A stretch of DNA of 64,000 nucleotides from Ktedonosporobacter rubrisoli (lineage in GTDB: Bacteria; Chloroflexota; Ktedonobacteria; Ktedonobacterales; Ktedonobacteraceae), in assembly GCF_004208415.1 (NCBI RefSeq), contig NZ_CP035758.1:10230001-10294000 (forward strand), in the 5' to 3' direction. Position 1 is the first letter of the stretch. The number at the start of each line of letters is the position of its first letter. The notes beneath the pieces were generated by a model. That model saw only the letters and a program-made list of their open reading frames with translations, was not told the origin of the DNA and did no database searches. Made by a program: the position numbers and the translations under genes. Positions 9,984 to 18,652 of the stretch are shown here, in pieces.

Positions 9984-11129
9984 CTACGGCGTAAGCGGTA
10001 AAACGTTCAATTGCGTACGTTCGGCCGCCATCGAGAAACGGCCGTAGTTGAAGTAGGCCGCGCAGGCGCCTTCTGGTGAAACCATACACGTGCCGATCGG
10101 TGTCTCTGGCGTACAGGAGGTTCCGAATACCTTGCATTCCCACGGCTTAATAACACCTTTGAGAACCTCGCCACACTGGCAGGCCTTGGGATCGGCCACG
10201 CGTAACCCTGGAACCTCAAAGCGCAACTCGGCATCCCAATCCGCAAACTCGGGCCGGAGCTTGAGCGCGCTGTGCGTAATAAAGCCAAGGCCGCGCCATT
10301 CAAAGAATGGACGTAGCTCCATTGTGCGCGCCATAGCTTCCAGCGCCTTCACATTGCCCTCGGGCCTCACAACGCGTTTATATTGATTCTCTACTTCGGA
10401 ACGACCCTCACTGAGCTGCTTCACGATCATATAGACAGCCTGGATAATATCCAGCGGTTCAAAGCCTGAGATTACCACGGGCTTATGATGTCCGTGCGCG
10501 ATAAAGTGATAGGGTCGCATGCCGATAACCATGCTGACGTGTCCGGGTCCCACAAAGCCATCAAGGCGCAGATCCGGCGAATCGAGAATAGCTTTGATCG
10601 CCGGAACTATAGTTACGTGGTTGCAGAAGACCGAGAAGTTCTTGATTCCCTCGGCGCGGGCGCGCAAGAGCGTTACGGCCGTAGAGGGTGCGGTTGTCTC
10701 GAAACCAATGGCAAAGAATACCACCTGGCGCTCGGGATGCTGGCGCGCCAGCTTGAAAGCGTCGAGCGGCGAATAGACAAAGCGCACATCGGCTCCTTCG
10801 GCCTTGACATCAAGCAGGCTTCCGTGTGAGCCTGGCACGCGCATCATGTCACCAAAGGTAGTGAAGATGATATCATCCATACGCGCGATGGCAATGGCAT
10901 CATCGATGCGCCCCATCGGCAAAACGCAGACCGGGCAACCGGGACCATGAACCAGGTCGATATTGCGCGGGAGCACATCTTCGATGCCATGCTTATAGAT
11001 AGTGTGGGTGTGCCCGCCGCAGACCTCCATAAGCTTCAGTGCTTGCCCGCCGCTCAAGCGCGCTATTTCGCTGGCGATACGTTTGGCTATATCCGCATCG
11101 CGGAACTCATCGACATATTTCATACTCAT
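9984..11129 (-). CDS. hypD: Hydrogenase maturation protein HypD
   Basis: 381 aa from the ATG at 11129, chosen because AGGAGAG lies just upstream and the product then begins MSMKYVDEFRD like known HypD. A longer frame exists upstream but overlaps the SIS gene. HypD is the iron-sulfur scaffold that, with HypC, holds the Fe atom while CN and CO are added. Conserved Cys motifs are present: MEVCGGHTHTIYKHG, HGPGCPVCVLP, and the C-terminal 4Fe-4S set CQCGEVLKG, ECKVFGTSC, GTCMVSPEGAC. It lies between a SIS-domain gene and hypE on the same strand. Confidence 0.97.
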   Translation of the reverse strand: MSMKYVDEFRDADIAKRIASEIARLSGGQALKLMEVCGGHTHTIYKHGIEDVLPRNIDLVHGPGCPVCVLPMGRIDDAIAIARMDDIIFTTFGDMMRVPGSHGSLLDVKAEGADVRFVYSPLDAFKLARQHPERQVVFFAIGFETTAPSTAVTLLRARAEGIKNFSVFCNHVTIVPAIKAILDSPDLRLDGFVGPGHVSMVIGMRPYHFIAHGHHKPVVISGFEPLDIIQAVYMIVKQLSEGRSEVENQYKRVVRPEGNVKALEAMARTMELRPFFEWRGLGFITHSALKLRPEFADWDAELRFEVPGLRVADPKACQCGEVLKGVIKPWECKVFGTSCTPETPIGTCMVSPEGACAAYFNYGRFSMAAERTQLNVLPLTP

Positions 11130-11181
11130 GAAGGTCTCTCCTGCCTTTCTCCTAACATGGGCAACGTTGGTCTGGGCTGGC

Positions 11182-11868
11182 CTATACCGCGCGCTGCTTG
11201 ATTTTGAGTCTGGCCTGGATAACATCAAGCAATGTGTGGTAGACCGTGGCCTGGGCCTCCTGAATGCGTGGAATGTGGTCGCTTGGAGCATTGATGCAAA
11301 AGTCTATAGTTTTGGCGCGCATCATCTTTCCACCTTCATAACCCGTTAAGCCCACAGTGATCAGGCCTTGTTTCTTGGCCTGCTCCAGGCCGGCCAGGAT
11401 ATTGGCTGAATTGCCACTAGTTGAGATACCCACAGCAATATCGCCGCGTCGGCCAAAGGCGATAATCTGGCGGGCGAAAATGTTCTCAAAGCCCACATCA
11501 TTGCCGACAGCCGTCACTACAGCAATGTCATTGGTTAGGGACACGGCCGGCAGCGACTTCCAATGCTCAAAAGGCGGATGTAGCAGTTCGGTTACCAGAT
11601 CCTGAGCGTCTGTCGTGCTCCCTCCATTGCCGAAGGCAAAGAGGGTTGCCCCGCAGGCAAAGGCCTGAGCCATAGCCTGGCCGGCCGCTATGATCTCCTC
11701 GCCATATTTTTCTAAGGTGGCGCGGCGTAGGGCTATGACTTCGTGACTCTTCTCAAGGGTAGAATGGCGTACCTGGGCCAGCACATCATCTATACTGGAC
11801 TTACCACCCTCGAAAAGGAAAGGATAAAAGAGCCGATCGTATTCAGATCCTTCGGGATTGTTACTCAT
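11182..11868 (-). CDS. SIS-domain phosphosugar-binding protein (GmhA-like), hydrogenase-associated
   Basis: 228 aa from the ATG at 11868, preceded by GAGGA; an earlier ATG at 11880 is in frame. A helical N-terminus is followed by a SIS domain: LFAFGNGGSTTDAQDLVTEL, then GDIAVGISTSGNSANILAGL and TVGLTGYEGG, the pattern of sedoheptulose-7-phosphate isomerase GmhA. No other heptose genes are near. It overlaps the hypC-like gene by 8 bases and is followed by hypD, so it belongs to the hydrogenase operon, as in actinobacterial group 1h loci. Its role there is unknown. Binding of a phosphosugar or nucleotide-sugar is inferred from the fold alone. Confidence 0.85.
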   Translation of the reverse strand: MSNNPEGSEYDRLFYPFLFEGGKSSIDDVLAQVRHSTLEKSHEVIALRRATLEKYGEEIIAAGQAMAQAFACGATLFAFGNGGSTTDAQDLVTELLHPPFEHWKSLPAVSLTNDIAVVTAVGNDVGFENIFARQIIAFGRRGDIAVGISTSGNSANILAGLEQAKKQGLITVGLTGYEGGKMMRAKTIDFCINAPSDHIPRIQEAQATVYHTLLDVIQARLKIKQRAV

Positions 11869-12130
11869 GGTTGTCCTCATCTAGCTGCGCGATAGCAACT
11901 CCTCCATGCACTAAAACGAGCACACCGGGCCCTACCTCCTCTACTAGCGAGATATCTATCTCTTCCCTTGCCTCACCGATAGCCACCGTGGCCAGGCTCG
12001 TCTCCCGCTCTACATGCAATACTCGGGCCGGCCGCGCTTCGTCAGCGCAGGTGAGGCAGTGGCCCGTACCGTCAGGTGTGCAGGCCCATTGCGCCTCAGA
12101 TAGAGATGTGCTTTGTGGGTTGGTGTTCAT
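11861..12130 (-). CDS. HypC/HupF-like maturation chaperone, divergent copy
   Basis: 89 aa. The second half is HypC-like (ATVAIGEAREEIDISLVEEV then GPGVLVLVHGGVAIAQLDED). Unlike ordinary HypC it lacks the N-terminal Met-Cys; instead a 20-residue extension precedes HCLTCADEARPARVLHVE. This resembles the HupF/HypC-like proteins of actinobacterial group 1h hydrogenase clusters, in which an internal CxTC replaces the start Cys. It overlaps both neighbours, SIS genes on either side, by 4-8 bases, so translation is coupled. It may act on a different step or partner from the canonical HypC encoded at 12763. Confidence 0.8.
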   Translation of the reverse strand: MNTNPQSTSLSEAQWACTPDGTGHCLTCADEARPARVLHVERETSLATVAIGEAREEIDISLVEEVGPGVLVLVHGGVAIAQLDEDNHE

Positions 12131-12750
12131 TGCAGCAATCCCTCGTTTTCAAAGAAGATATGCACCAGCTCCCACAAGATGTGATAGAGCGTCTCGTGGT
12201 TTTCCTGAATGACAAGCGGATCATGCGACGGGACGACGAAGCAGAAATCAAGATCTTCCCGCTTTAGCACGCCACCGTCGTTGCCAGTGAGCCCTAACGT
12301 GAGCAGACCCATTTTTCTTGCTACCTGAAGCGCGATGGCAACATTCATACAATTGCCGCTCAGCGAGAAGCCCAGGGCTATGTCCCGCGGGCGCGCGAGG
12401 ATCTTAAGCTGACGGGCAAAAGATTTTCCCGTCTCCGGACCGGCCATCAAGCCGGTGAGGGTAGCGCTATCGTTGGTTAAGGCCAGGGCAGGTAGCGCAC
12501 GCTTGCCAACAATAACCGGATGTACGAACTCAACTGAGACATGCTGAGCATCTGTCGCGCAGGCTCCATTGCCAAAGGCTAACAGGCGTCCTCCCTGATG
12601 GAAGCGGCGGGCTATAGCCCAGCAGGCTTGCGCGATACGCTCTGCTTCCGCCTTAAAGAATTTCTCGGGCACAGTCGTGCTCTGCTTAAAACGTGCAGCA
12701 ACCAGAGCATGGAGATCTGGTTGGACGATCCTCTCCGTTTCTGCTGTCAT
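12127..12750 (-). CDS. Second SIS-domain protein of the hydrogenase locus
   Basis: 207 aa. A SIS domain is clear: LLAFGNGACATDAQHVSVEF, then RDIALGFSLSGNCMNVAIAL and TLGLTGNDGG. It is homologous to the SIS protein at 11182 but divergent: GNGG has become GNGA and STSGNS has become SLSGNC, changes within the expected phosphosugar-binding loops. The gene overlaps the divergent hypC by 4 bases and starts 12 bases after canonical hypC. The two SIS proteins could form a heteromeric complex; this is inference from pairing and order only. Confidence 0.82.
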   Translation of the reverse strand: MTAETERIVQPDLHALVAARFKQSTTVPEKFFKAEAERIAQACWAIARRFHQGGRLLAFGNGACATDAQHVSVEFVHPVIVGKRALPALALTNDSATLTGLMAGPETGKSFARQLKILARPRDIALGFSLSGNCMNVAIALQVARKMGLLTLGLTGNDGGVLKREDLDFCFVVPSHDPLVIQENHETLYHILWELVHIFFENEGLLQ

Positions 12751-12762
12751 CGGTGTACCTCG

Positions 12763-13035
12763 TCAGTCGATCTGACTCGTATGGAGCATCTTAAGCTCGT
12801 CAGTATAGACATCACCCATTGCGCGCAAGGCTTTCATTGTCTCGAAGGCTTCGCTTTCGTCGATCTTACTCATGGCAAAGCCAACGTGAATCAAGACCCA
12901 ATCGCCCGGCGCTATGCCCTCGGGGCGCACCAGGGCAACATTGACGTTCCGCTTTACGCCGGAGACATCAACTTTGGCAATAGAATTAGCATCGTCCTCG
13001 ATACTGAGGATCTGGCCTGGAATCCCAAGACACAT
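12763..13035 (-). CDS. hypC: Hydrogenase maturation chaperone HypC
   Basis: 90 aa beginning MCLGIPGQILSIEDD, the classic HypC start in which the Cys after the initiator Met binds iron and contacts HypD and the large subunit. The rest (VDVSGVKRNVNVALV, GDWVLIHVGFAMSKIDESEA) matches the OB-fold body. It lies 46 bases downstream of hypF and 12 bases before the second SIS gene. It shuttles the Fe(CN)2CO unit from HypD to the apo large subunit. Confidence 0.96.
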   Translation of the reverse strand: MCLGIPGQILSIEDDANSIAKVDVSGVKRNVNVALVRPEGIAPGDWVLIHVGFAMSKIDESEAFETMKALRAMGDVYTDELKMLHTSQID

Positions 13036-13081
13036 ATATGCCTCCTTATTTTACTGCTGGCTACATCTCACCGAAGAACGC

Positions 13082-15454
13082 TTACCATATTTGTGTATCC
13101 TGCCTGCTCAAGCGGGCCGCGGCAATTGCCGCCTGCCCGAAACTTAAGCCGCCATCGTTGGGCGGTACTTCTCGATTGATATAGACCTGAAAGCCCATTT
13201 GTTCCAGGCGTCTCATGAGCAGTTTGAGCAAAAGGGAGTTCTGAAAGACTCCACCGCTGAGCGCTACAAGATTCAAGCCGCTTTGCTCGCGCGCTGAGCA
13301 ACAAGCCCTGACCAATAACTCTGCGAGCGAATAGTGAAAAGAGAGGGCAATGTGCGAGACTTCCTTGCCGCGTTCCAGTTCACCGACGATGGCGCGGATC
13401 ATTGGGCTGACATCCAGCGTATTTGGCGCCTGTTCCCCAGGACTGATCAAAGCTGGATAGATGGTTGGCTGGGAGCCTTCGTCGGCAAGCATTTCCAGTT
13501 CGATGGCTGCCTGCCCCTCGTAGCATACTTCCTGCCGTTGATTAAGCAAGGCGGCGATGGCATCAAAGAGCCGGCCCAGGCTGGAAGTTTGGGGACAGTT
13601 CAGCTTATGGGCCATCATTTTCGAGAGCAGAGGCCATTTGACGCGATCCAGCTGGTGGACGAAAGGAATATCCAGCTCAAGAAAAGCGTCTCCATAGGCT
13701 GCGAAGAGATACGCAGCCGCCATACGCCAGGGCTGGTGTACAGCCTGCTCGCCCCCAGGAAGTGGCATGTAGCTAAGGTGGGCCTGGCGCTTAAAATGGA
13801 TAAGATCTGCGAGCATGATCTCGCATCCCCAGATAGCGCCATCCAAGCCATAGCCGGTTCCGTCAGCGGCAATGCCAATGGCTGGTCCGCTGAGACCATG
13901 CTCAGCCAGGACACTGGCAATATGAGCATGGTGGTGCTGGACGCTGATCCTCTCGGGAATCGCCGCGTCTAGGGCATATTTTGTCGCTAGATACTCCGGG
14001 TGCAGGTCGTAAGCAATAGCCATTGGCTGGATATCAAAGAGGCGCTTGAAATGCTCGATGCTCTGGCAGAACGAATTTAGCGTCTCTAGATTCTCCAGGT
14101 TACCGATATGCTGGCTGATAAAGATCTGCCGACCTTTACCCAGGCAGAAGGTATTCTTCAGATGGCCGCCACAAGCCAGAAGCGGAACGGGTAGCTCGAA
14201 GTTGAGCGTGAGAGGCTCGGGCACGTAGCCGCGCGAGCGTCGGAAAAATTGCTTTTCGCCGGCTGCTATTCGCAGAACTGAATCATCGCAGCGCATATGA
14301 ATTTCTCGATTGTGCGTGAGGGTGCCCTGGGCAATGTGGGAGAGGCGTTCATAAGCGTCGTGATCCTGATAGGTAATGGGTTCATCGCTCAAGTTCCCGC
14401 TCGTCATAACCAGGGCTGGGATTTGCCCAGTGGTCTGGATCGTGGCAAAAGTTTGTAAGAGCAGATGGTGCAGCGGCGTATAGGGTAACATGATGCCCAG
14501 TGTGTTGTAGGCGGGTGCCACCTCTGGGGCTATAGGGCAATCTTGTAGCTGTTTTAATAATACAATTGGGCGACGGCGTGAGGTGAGCAAGGTCTCCTCT
14601 TGTTCGCTGACGAAGCAGAGCTGGCGCGCTGTGGCGAGATCAGGCACCATCAGGGCAAAGGGCCGGGCCTCGCGATGCTTGCGCTGACGCAGCCTGGCTA
14701 CAGCCTGCTCATTGCTTGCGTCACAGGCCAGGTGGTAGCCTCCTAAGCCCTTGATCGCCAGGATAGCCCCGTTGGCCAGGTACCAGGCAGCACTAATGAG
14801 TGGATCTTGTTTGGCTGTCCGGTTGAGATTATGAGTGTCTTCCAGAGGGGGAGCGTCCCAGAGCACAAATTCTGCCTGTGGCCCACAGATAGCGCAGGCG
14901 TTGGGCTGGGCATGGAAGCGTCGATCTAGTGGATTGTTGTATTCGCCCTGGCAGTGGGAACACATGGGGAAGATGTGCATCGTCGTCTTATCCCGGTCAT
15001 AGGGAATATCCTTGACGATAGTAAAGCGCGGGCCGCAATTTGTACAATTAATGAAAGGATAGCGGTAACGCCTGTCCCCGGTATCGAAGAGCTCGCGCAA
15101 GCAATCATCACAGGTGGCCATATCTGGCGAAATAAGAGCATTGCGTTCGCTTCTGGACTGGCTCTGTGCAATCACAAAATCAGTTTCATGGCGCAAGGGA
15201 ACTTCACTGGCTCTGACGGAATCAATGCGCGCTAAGGGAGGAGGCGCGGTCTGCAGAGTATGCAGAAAGTCATTCAAGCAGTTGACAGGTCCCTCGATCT
15301 CGATAGTCACGCCATTGCTATCGTTTAGCACAAACCCATGCAGGCCAAGGTGGAGAGCCTGCCCGTAGATAAAAGGTCTGAAACCCACACCCTGCACAAT
15401 GCCCTTGACGATGAGTCGTCGTCGTTGGATTGTCGATGCATTTATGGATGTCAT
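13082..15454 (-). CDS. hypF: Carbamoyltransferase HypF
   Basis: 790 aa, typical length. Domains in order: acylphosphatase-like (1-95, GIVQGVGFRPFIYGQA), zinc-finger region with paired Cys (CDDCLREL, CTNCGPRF, CSHCQGEY, CAICGP), YrdC-like domain (AILAIKGLGGYHLACDA), and a Kae1-like domain with the metal motif HHHAHIASVLAEHG. HypF makes carbamoyl-adenylate from carbamoyl phosphate and ATP and transfers the carbamoyl to the C-terminal Cys of HypE. It lies between hypB and hypC on the same strand, and all expected motifs are intact. Confidence 0.97.
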   Translation of the reverse strand: MTSINASTIQRRRLIVKGIVQGVGFRPFIYGQALHLGLHGFVLNDSNGVTIEIEGPVNCLNDFLHTLQTAPPPLARIDSVRASEVPLRHETDFVIAQSQSRSERNALISPDMATCDDCLRELFDTGDRRYRYPFINCTNCGPRFTIVKDIPYDRDKTTMHIFPMCSHCQGEYNNPLDRRFHAQPNACAICGPQAEFVLWDAPPLEDTHNLNRTAKQDPLISAAWYLANGAILAIKGLGGYHLACDASNEQAVARLRQRKHREARPFALMVPDLATARQLCFVSEQEETLLTSRRRPIVLLKQLQDCPIAPEVAPAYNTLGIMLPYTPLHHLLLQTFATIQTTGQIPALVMTSGNLSDEPITYQDHDAYERLSHIAQGTLTHNREIHMRCDDSVLRIAAGEKQFFRRSRGYVPEPLTLNFELPVPLLACGGHLKNTFCLGKGRQIFISQHIGNLENLETLNSFCQSIEHFKRLFDIQPMAIAYDLHPEYLATKYALDAAIPERISVQHHHAHIASVLAEHGLSGPAIGIAADGTGYGLDGAIWGCEIMLADLIHFKRQAHLSYMPLPGGEQAVHQPWRMAAAYLFAAYGDAFLELDIPFVHQLDRVKWPLLSKMMAHKLNCPQTSSLGRLFDAIAALLNQRQEVCYEGQAAIELEMLADEGSQPTIYPALISPGEQAPNTLDVSPMIRAIVGELERGKEVSHIALSFHYSLAELLVRACCSAREQSGLNLVALSGGVFQNSLLLKLLMRRLEQMGFQVYINREVPPNDGGLSFGQAAIAAARLSRQDTQIW

Positions 15455-15508
15455 ATAGCCCTGCCTCTAGAGTACTGGATATAGCTCTCTGACCGCATGA
15501 AAGGCGTC

Positions 15509-16189
15509 TCAAGGCAATGCTGCCTGTGTGCTTTCTGAACTGGCTTGCGCGAAGGCTGTGAGCCATGTACACCAGGCCGCCAGCCCTTCTCCTGTCCGGC
15601 AGCTTAGCTCAAAGATCTGTAGCCGCGGATTAATTGCTAAGGCTTCTCGCCTGACTTTCTCCAGGTCATAGTCAACATAGGGAAGCAGATCGAGCTTGTT
15701 GACAACCATGACCTGTGACGTTGCGAACATATGCGGATACTTGGCCGGCTTGTCGTCGCCTTCGCTCGTGCTGACGAGAACCACGCGTAGATCTTCGCCA
15801 AGCTGCCAGGCCGCGGGACAGACCAGATTGCCAATGTTCTCAATGGCCAGCAGGCGAATAGCGCTAAGATCGAGCTGTTGAAGCGCATCGCGAATCATAT
15901 GCGCTTCCAGGTGACAGGCCCCTCTGGTATTAATCTGGACGGTCTGGGCCCCGGCTGCTTCGATGCGTTCCGCATCTGCTGTAGTCTCTATATCGCCCTC
16001 AATGACGCCTAGCGTCATCTGGCCGCGGAGCCGCCTGATGGTCTGCTCTAGCAAGCTTGTTTTCCCGGCCCCTGGCGAGCTCATAATATTGAACGTGCGA
16101 ATGTTGTGCGCGGTAAGGAGCTCGCGAAGCTCCTGGGCGATCGTATCGTTAGAGGCTAAAATATTCTGAGCAATGGTTATTCTAGGCAC
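15509..16189 (-). CDS. hypB: Nickel-insertion GTPase HypB
   Basis: 226 aa. The SIMIBI GTPase is complete: P-loop SSPGAGKTSLLEQT near residue 38, switch region EGDIETTADAERIEAAG, Zn/Ni motif NTRGACHLEAHMI, and VVNKLDLLPY with NKxD guanine specificity. It lacks the N-terminal His-rich nickel store and the CxxCGC of E. coli HypB, so it is the short form. It inserts Ni into the large subunit together with HypA, which is encoded immediately upstream on the same strand. Confidence 0.97.
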   Translation of the reverse strand: MPRITIAQNILASNDTIAQELRELLTAHNIRTFNIMSSPGAGKTSLLEQTIRRLRGQMTLGVIEGDIETTADAERIEAAGAQTVQINTRGACHLEAHMIRDALQQLDLSAIRLLAIENIGNLVCPAAWQLGEDLRVVLVSTSEGDDKPAKYPHMFATSQVMVVNKLDLLPYVDYDLEKVRREALAINPRLQIFELSCRTGEGLAAWCTWLTAFAQASSESTQAALP

Positions 16190-16252
16190 TGTCTATACTC
16201 CTGCGAGCACTCCTGAACTCCCTACAACCTGTGTAGCGCTGATGACTGCAAA

Positions 16253-16603
16253 CTATGTCGTCTCAATTTCCATCTCTACCAGTTGCAGCTCGGTACCTGA
16301 TAGAATCTGTTCAGACCATGTATGGCATTGTGGGCAGCTGGCGATAAAGTTCGTGACGGCAAACTCGTGATTGCACAGCTGGCACCAGGCGCGATGGGGC
16401 ACGCTCTCGATATGGAGGTGCGCCCCTGCCGTGAGAGGATCGAGACTGCTGAGCATCTCAAAGCAGAAACTTAGCGAGTCAAAAACGATTCCGCTAGCTT
16501 CACCAATGCGCAGCCGAACGCTCTTCACCTGCGCAGCCTGGCATGTGCTGGCGCGGTCCATAACTGCGTCAAAGATACTTTGCGCGATAGAGAGCTCATG
16601 CAT
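16253..16603 (-). CDS. hypA: Nickel metallochaperone HypA
   Basis: 116 aa from the ATG at 16603. This start gives the essential MHE N-terminus (MHELSIAQSIFDAV) whose His2 binds nickel; an upstream in-frame ATG would add 26 unrelated residues. The zinc site is formed by WCQLCNHEF and SCPQCHTW near residues 73-96. It hands Ni to the large subunit with HypB, which follows after about 60 bases. A small membrane-protein gene lies just upstream. Confidence 0.96.
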   Translation of the reverse strand: MHELSIAQSIFDAVMDRASTCQAAQVKSVRLRIGEASGIVFDSLSFCFEMLSSLDPLTAGAHLHIESVPHRAWCQLCNHEFAVTNFIASCPQCHTWSEQILSGTELQLVEMEIETT

Positions 16604-16628
16604 AACTGCCTCGATCCTTTCCCGAGCG

Positions 16629-16730
16629 TTACATAGACCTGATGCGCATATAGCGCTGAATATCGGGAAGCTGTTGCACAATTACCCAGCCCAGGCCAAG
16701 GGCTAGAAGCGTGAAAAGTAGTTTGAACAT
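16629..16730 (-). CDS. Small membrane protein, DUF6893-like, in hydrogenase locus
   Basis: 33 aa, easily missed for its size. The ATG at 16730 is preceded by a good GAAAGGAAC ribosome site. The product starts MFKLLFTLLALGLGWVIVQQ and ends in a charged tail DIQRYMRIRSM: one transmembrane helix followed by PDIxRYxxIRSM, which resembles DUF6893 small proteins known to me from actinobacterial and Chloroflexota genomes. It sits 13 bases after the hydrogenase protease and 25 before hypA, in the same direction. Function is unknown; helping to position the hydrogenase at the membrane is a guess from context. Confidence 0.75.
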   Translation of the reverse strand: MFKLLFTLLALGLGWVIVQQLPDIQRYMRIRSM

Positions 16731-16743
16731 GATCAGGTTCCTT

Positions 16744-17304
16744 TCAATGCGCTAGCGCATCTATTGACAAGCTTGCGCTCTCGGAAAGTAACTTTGCGAC
16801 AAGTTCATCAAGCAGCTTGACGGCTTCGGCGACGGTTTCACGCACAGGTGAGCTCAAGCCGGCCGCCAGCTTGTTCAGGTCTTGTTCCTCAAACTGAGAA
16901 GGCTCGCAGCCGACAAGCAAGGTTGGTATGGGTTTGGCGCCCAGCGTTCTGGCGTATGCCAGCACTTTTACCGGGTCCATGCTATGGGCATCCAGGGCAG
17001 CTTTGCCCGCTACCAGACCTTGTTCCGGGGTCGCTTCCGTGAGGTCGGGTTCCAGTAGGTAGAGCGTACCGGGTGGACCCCCGCGTGGCACTGCGTCGAC
17101 AAGAATCAACATGGCATAATCCTCAAGTAAGGTAAAAGCCAGATCCAAACCGCGAATGCCAAACTCGCGTACCTGCACATTCTCTGGATAGCGTCCCATG
17201 AGATGCCGCGCGACCTCTACGCCAAATCCATCGTCGCCAAGAAAGATGTTGCCGATGCAGGCAATCAGTATACGTTTGGAGGTAACTGCTGCAATAGATG
17301 ACAT
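16744..17304 (-). CDS. Hydrogenase maturation protease (HyaD/HupD family)
   Basis: 186 aa. It has the family signature ILIACIGNIFLGDDGFGVEV near residue 12 (with the nickel-sensing Glu replaced by Asp in the DDGFG loop), VREFGIRGLDLAFTLLEDYAMLILVDAVPRG with a conserved Asp, and DAHSMDPVKVL with the third metal-ligand His. After nickel insertion this endopeptidase removes the C-terminal tail of the large subunit after the DPCLPCGVH motif. It lies downstream of a 112-aa unknown with 2 bases between them. Confidence 0.93.
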   Translation of the reverse strand: MSSIAAVTSKRILIACIGNIFLGDDGFGVEVARHLMGRYPENVQVREFGIRGLDLAFTLLEDYAMLILVDAVPRGGPPGTLYLLEPDLTEATPEQGLVAGKAALDAHSMDPVKVLAYARTLGAKPIPTLLVGCEPSQFEEQDLNKLAAGLSSPVRETVAEAVKLLDELVAKLLSESASLSIDALAH

Positions 17305-17306
17305 AC

Positions 17307-17645
17307 TTACGATTCTTTCTGCACTGACGCTTCAAACACCTCAACTTCTTCCGGGAAAAAGAAGAAACGATGTCCGGGCATGAGACGCTCATCCCAGGGT
17401 TCCTGGCCTGGATCATCGTCTACAGTCACTACCAGGTAGATGCGATTCTCAAAGTCCTGCTGGATAGCCTCAACCCTTGCTATCTTGCTGTTGAGCGCTA
17501 TATCAAAAATGTCGGCGTGAGCCTTTGGCTTGAGAAGCACATGATCTCCTGCCTTTACCTCTCGACCGTCGACCAGGACGAACGAGGGCGGAAGATAACT
17601 TTCTTCCTGATAAGGCCTATCTGCGTTGCCCATGTCGCGCATCAT
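17307..17645 (-). CDS. Conserved protein of group 1h hydrogenase loci (112 aa), unknown
   Basis: 112 aa, soluble, acidic. I see no named domain. The middle (VDGREVKAGDHVLLKPKAHADIFDIALNSKIARVEAIQQDFENRIYLVVTVDDDPG) looks like a small beta-barrel, and the end (MPGHRFFFFPEEVEVF) is distinctive. Similar small proteins sit in the same place in actinobacterial group 1h clusters as I recall. AAGGAGG precedes the first of two adjacent ATGs. It overlaps the 336-aa gene by 4 bases and runs straight into the protease gene, so it is translationally coupled to maturation functions. Confidence 0.7.
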   Translation of the reverse strand: MMRDMGNADRPYQEESYLPPSFVLVDGREVKAGDHVLLKPKAHADIFDIALNSKIARVEAIQQDFENRIYLVVTVDDDPGQEPWDERLMPGHRFFFFPEEVEVFEASVQKES

Positions 17646-18652
17646 ATCTCGCCTCCTTTGCTGACTGGACGTAGACCTCGAATAGTACCGTGTAGCTTCA
17701 TAAATTGCTCAGGCGTGAGCGCTTCTGTGCGCTCTAGAATCTCACGTGTATGCGCGTCTGCTCGTCTCATCTCCTGCTTTTCTTCGTCGGTAAGCGTCAG
17801 GATGCGCAGGCTTAGCAATTCGTCTATCTCTGTGCCGTCGAAGAGAGGGCCAGGGCTTTCCGGCGCAATTTGGGGATAGTCGTAGAGGATAATAGGCGCC
17901 GAAAGCATGGTGCTAGCTTCTCCCTCATCTCCGAGCAGTACTGGCCAGGTGCGCAGATTCTTGCAGCTCTGGGCCAGGGATTTCAGCTCGTCGGGAGGAT
18001 CTATCTGCGAAATGAACCGGCCCTGCTGGATCTGCATGAGGGTATGGGTAGAGATAAAAGCCTGGAGAAGAGTAGCATTGAAGCGCTCGGCTGTGAGATT
18101 GGTATGCGGCGTCCAATTTTCTATTCTGACGCTGAGCTTGAAAATGTTGCTACAGGGTGCGCCAACTTTTTCGGCGCTGACGATGACTGCTCCCAGAATT
18201 GGGCGCCGCTCGCGTAACGATGTTGGCGCTGTGGGTGAGCTCGTGCAGCGCTCACCAGGGAAGCCAAGCTCAACGACTCTGGGGCTGGCAAGCAATTCCT
18301 GTACCGTGAGCTTGTCGAGATTGATTTCGCGCTCGATACCTTCTTCACAGCTCTCATGCGCCAAAGTTTTGGCGTCGGGCTGGATGTCATCGGACGGAAT
18401 GATGGTGCGAGACTGCAGATGAAGGAACCTGACCATGATGTCAAACGTAGTATCGGCCTGTCCTATAAACAGGCACTCGGTTTGCATAGCCCAGGGCTCA
18501 ATACCCCCGTTGAGCTCGCTATACTCACGCGGATAGACGACGCCAAAGGTCCAGCGTTCTCTGTTTTTGAGCGCCGAGTGCCGATAGGGATAGAGCAGAT
18601 AGCCCTCGTAGAGGATGGCGTTGGCGATTTCTTTGGCTTGCGCTAACCTCAT
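17642..18652 (-). CDS. Conserved hydrogenase-locus protein (336 aa), unknown
   Basis: 336 aa, no signal peptide or membrane segment. The start, MRLAQAKEIANAILYEGYLLYPYRHSALKNRERWTFG, is a strongly conserved-looking opening; the rest (about 100-250) has alternating hydrophobic strands and the end is charged and helical. It overlaps its neighbours on both sides by 4 bases. Proteins of this type accompany DUF5947/DUF6084 genes in group 1h hydrogenase clusters as I recall. No catalytic motif is recognised, so no function is assigned. Confidence 0.72.
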   Translation of the reverse strand: MRLAQAKEIANAILYEGYLLYPYRHSALKNRERWTFGVVYPREYSELNGGIEPWAMQTECLFIGQADTTFDIMVRFLHLQSRTIIPSDDIQPDAKTLAHESCEEGIEREINLDKLTVQELLASPRVVELGFPGERCTSSPTAPTSLRERRPILGAVIVSAEKVGAPCSNIFKLSVRIENWTPHTNLTAERFNATLLQAFISTHTLMQIQQGRFISQIDPPDELKSLAQSCKNLRTWPVLLGDEGEASTMLSAPIILYDYPQIAPESPGPLFDGTEIDELLSLRILTLTDEEKQEMRRADAHTREILERTEALTPEQFMKLHGTIRGLRPVSKGGEI

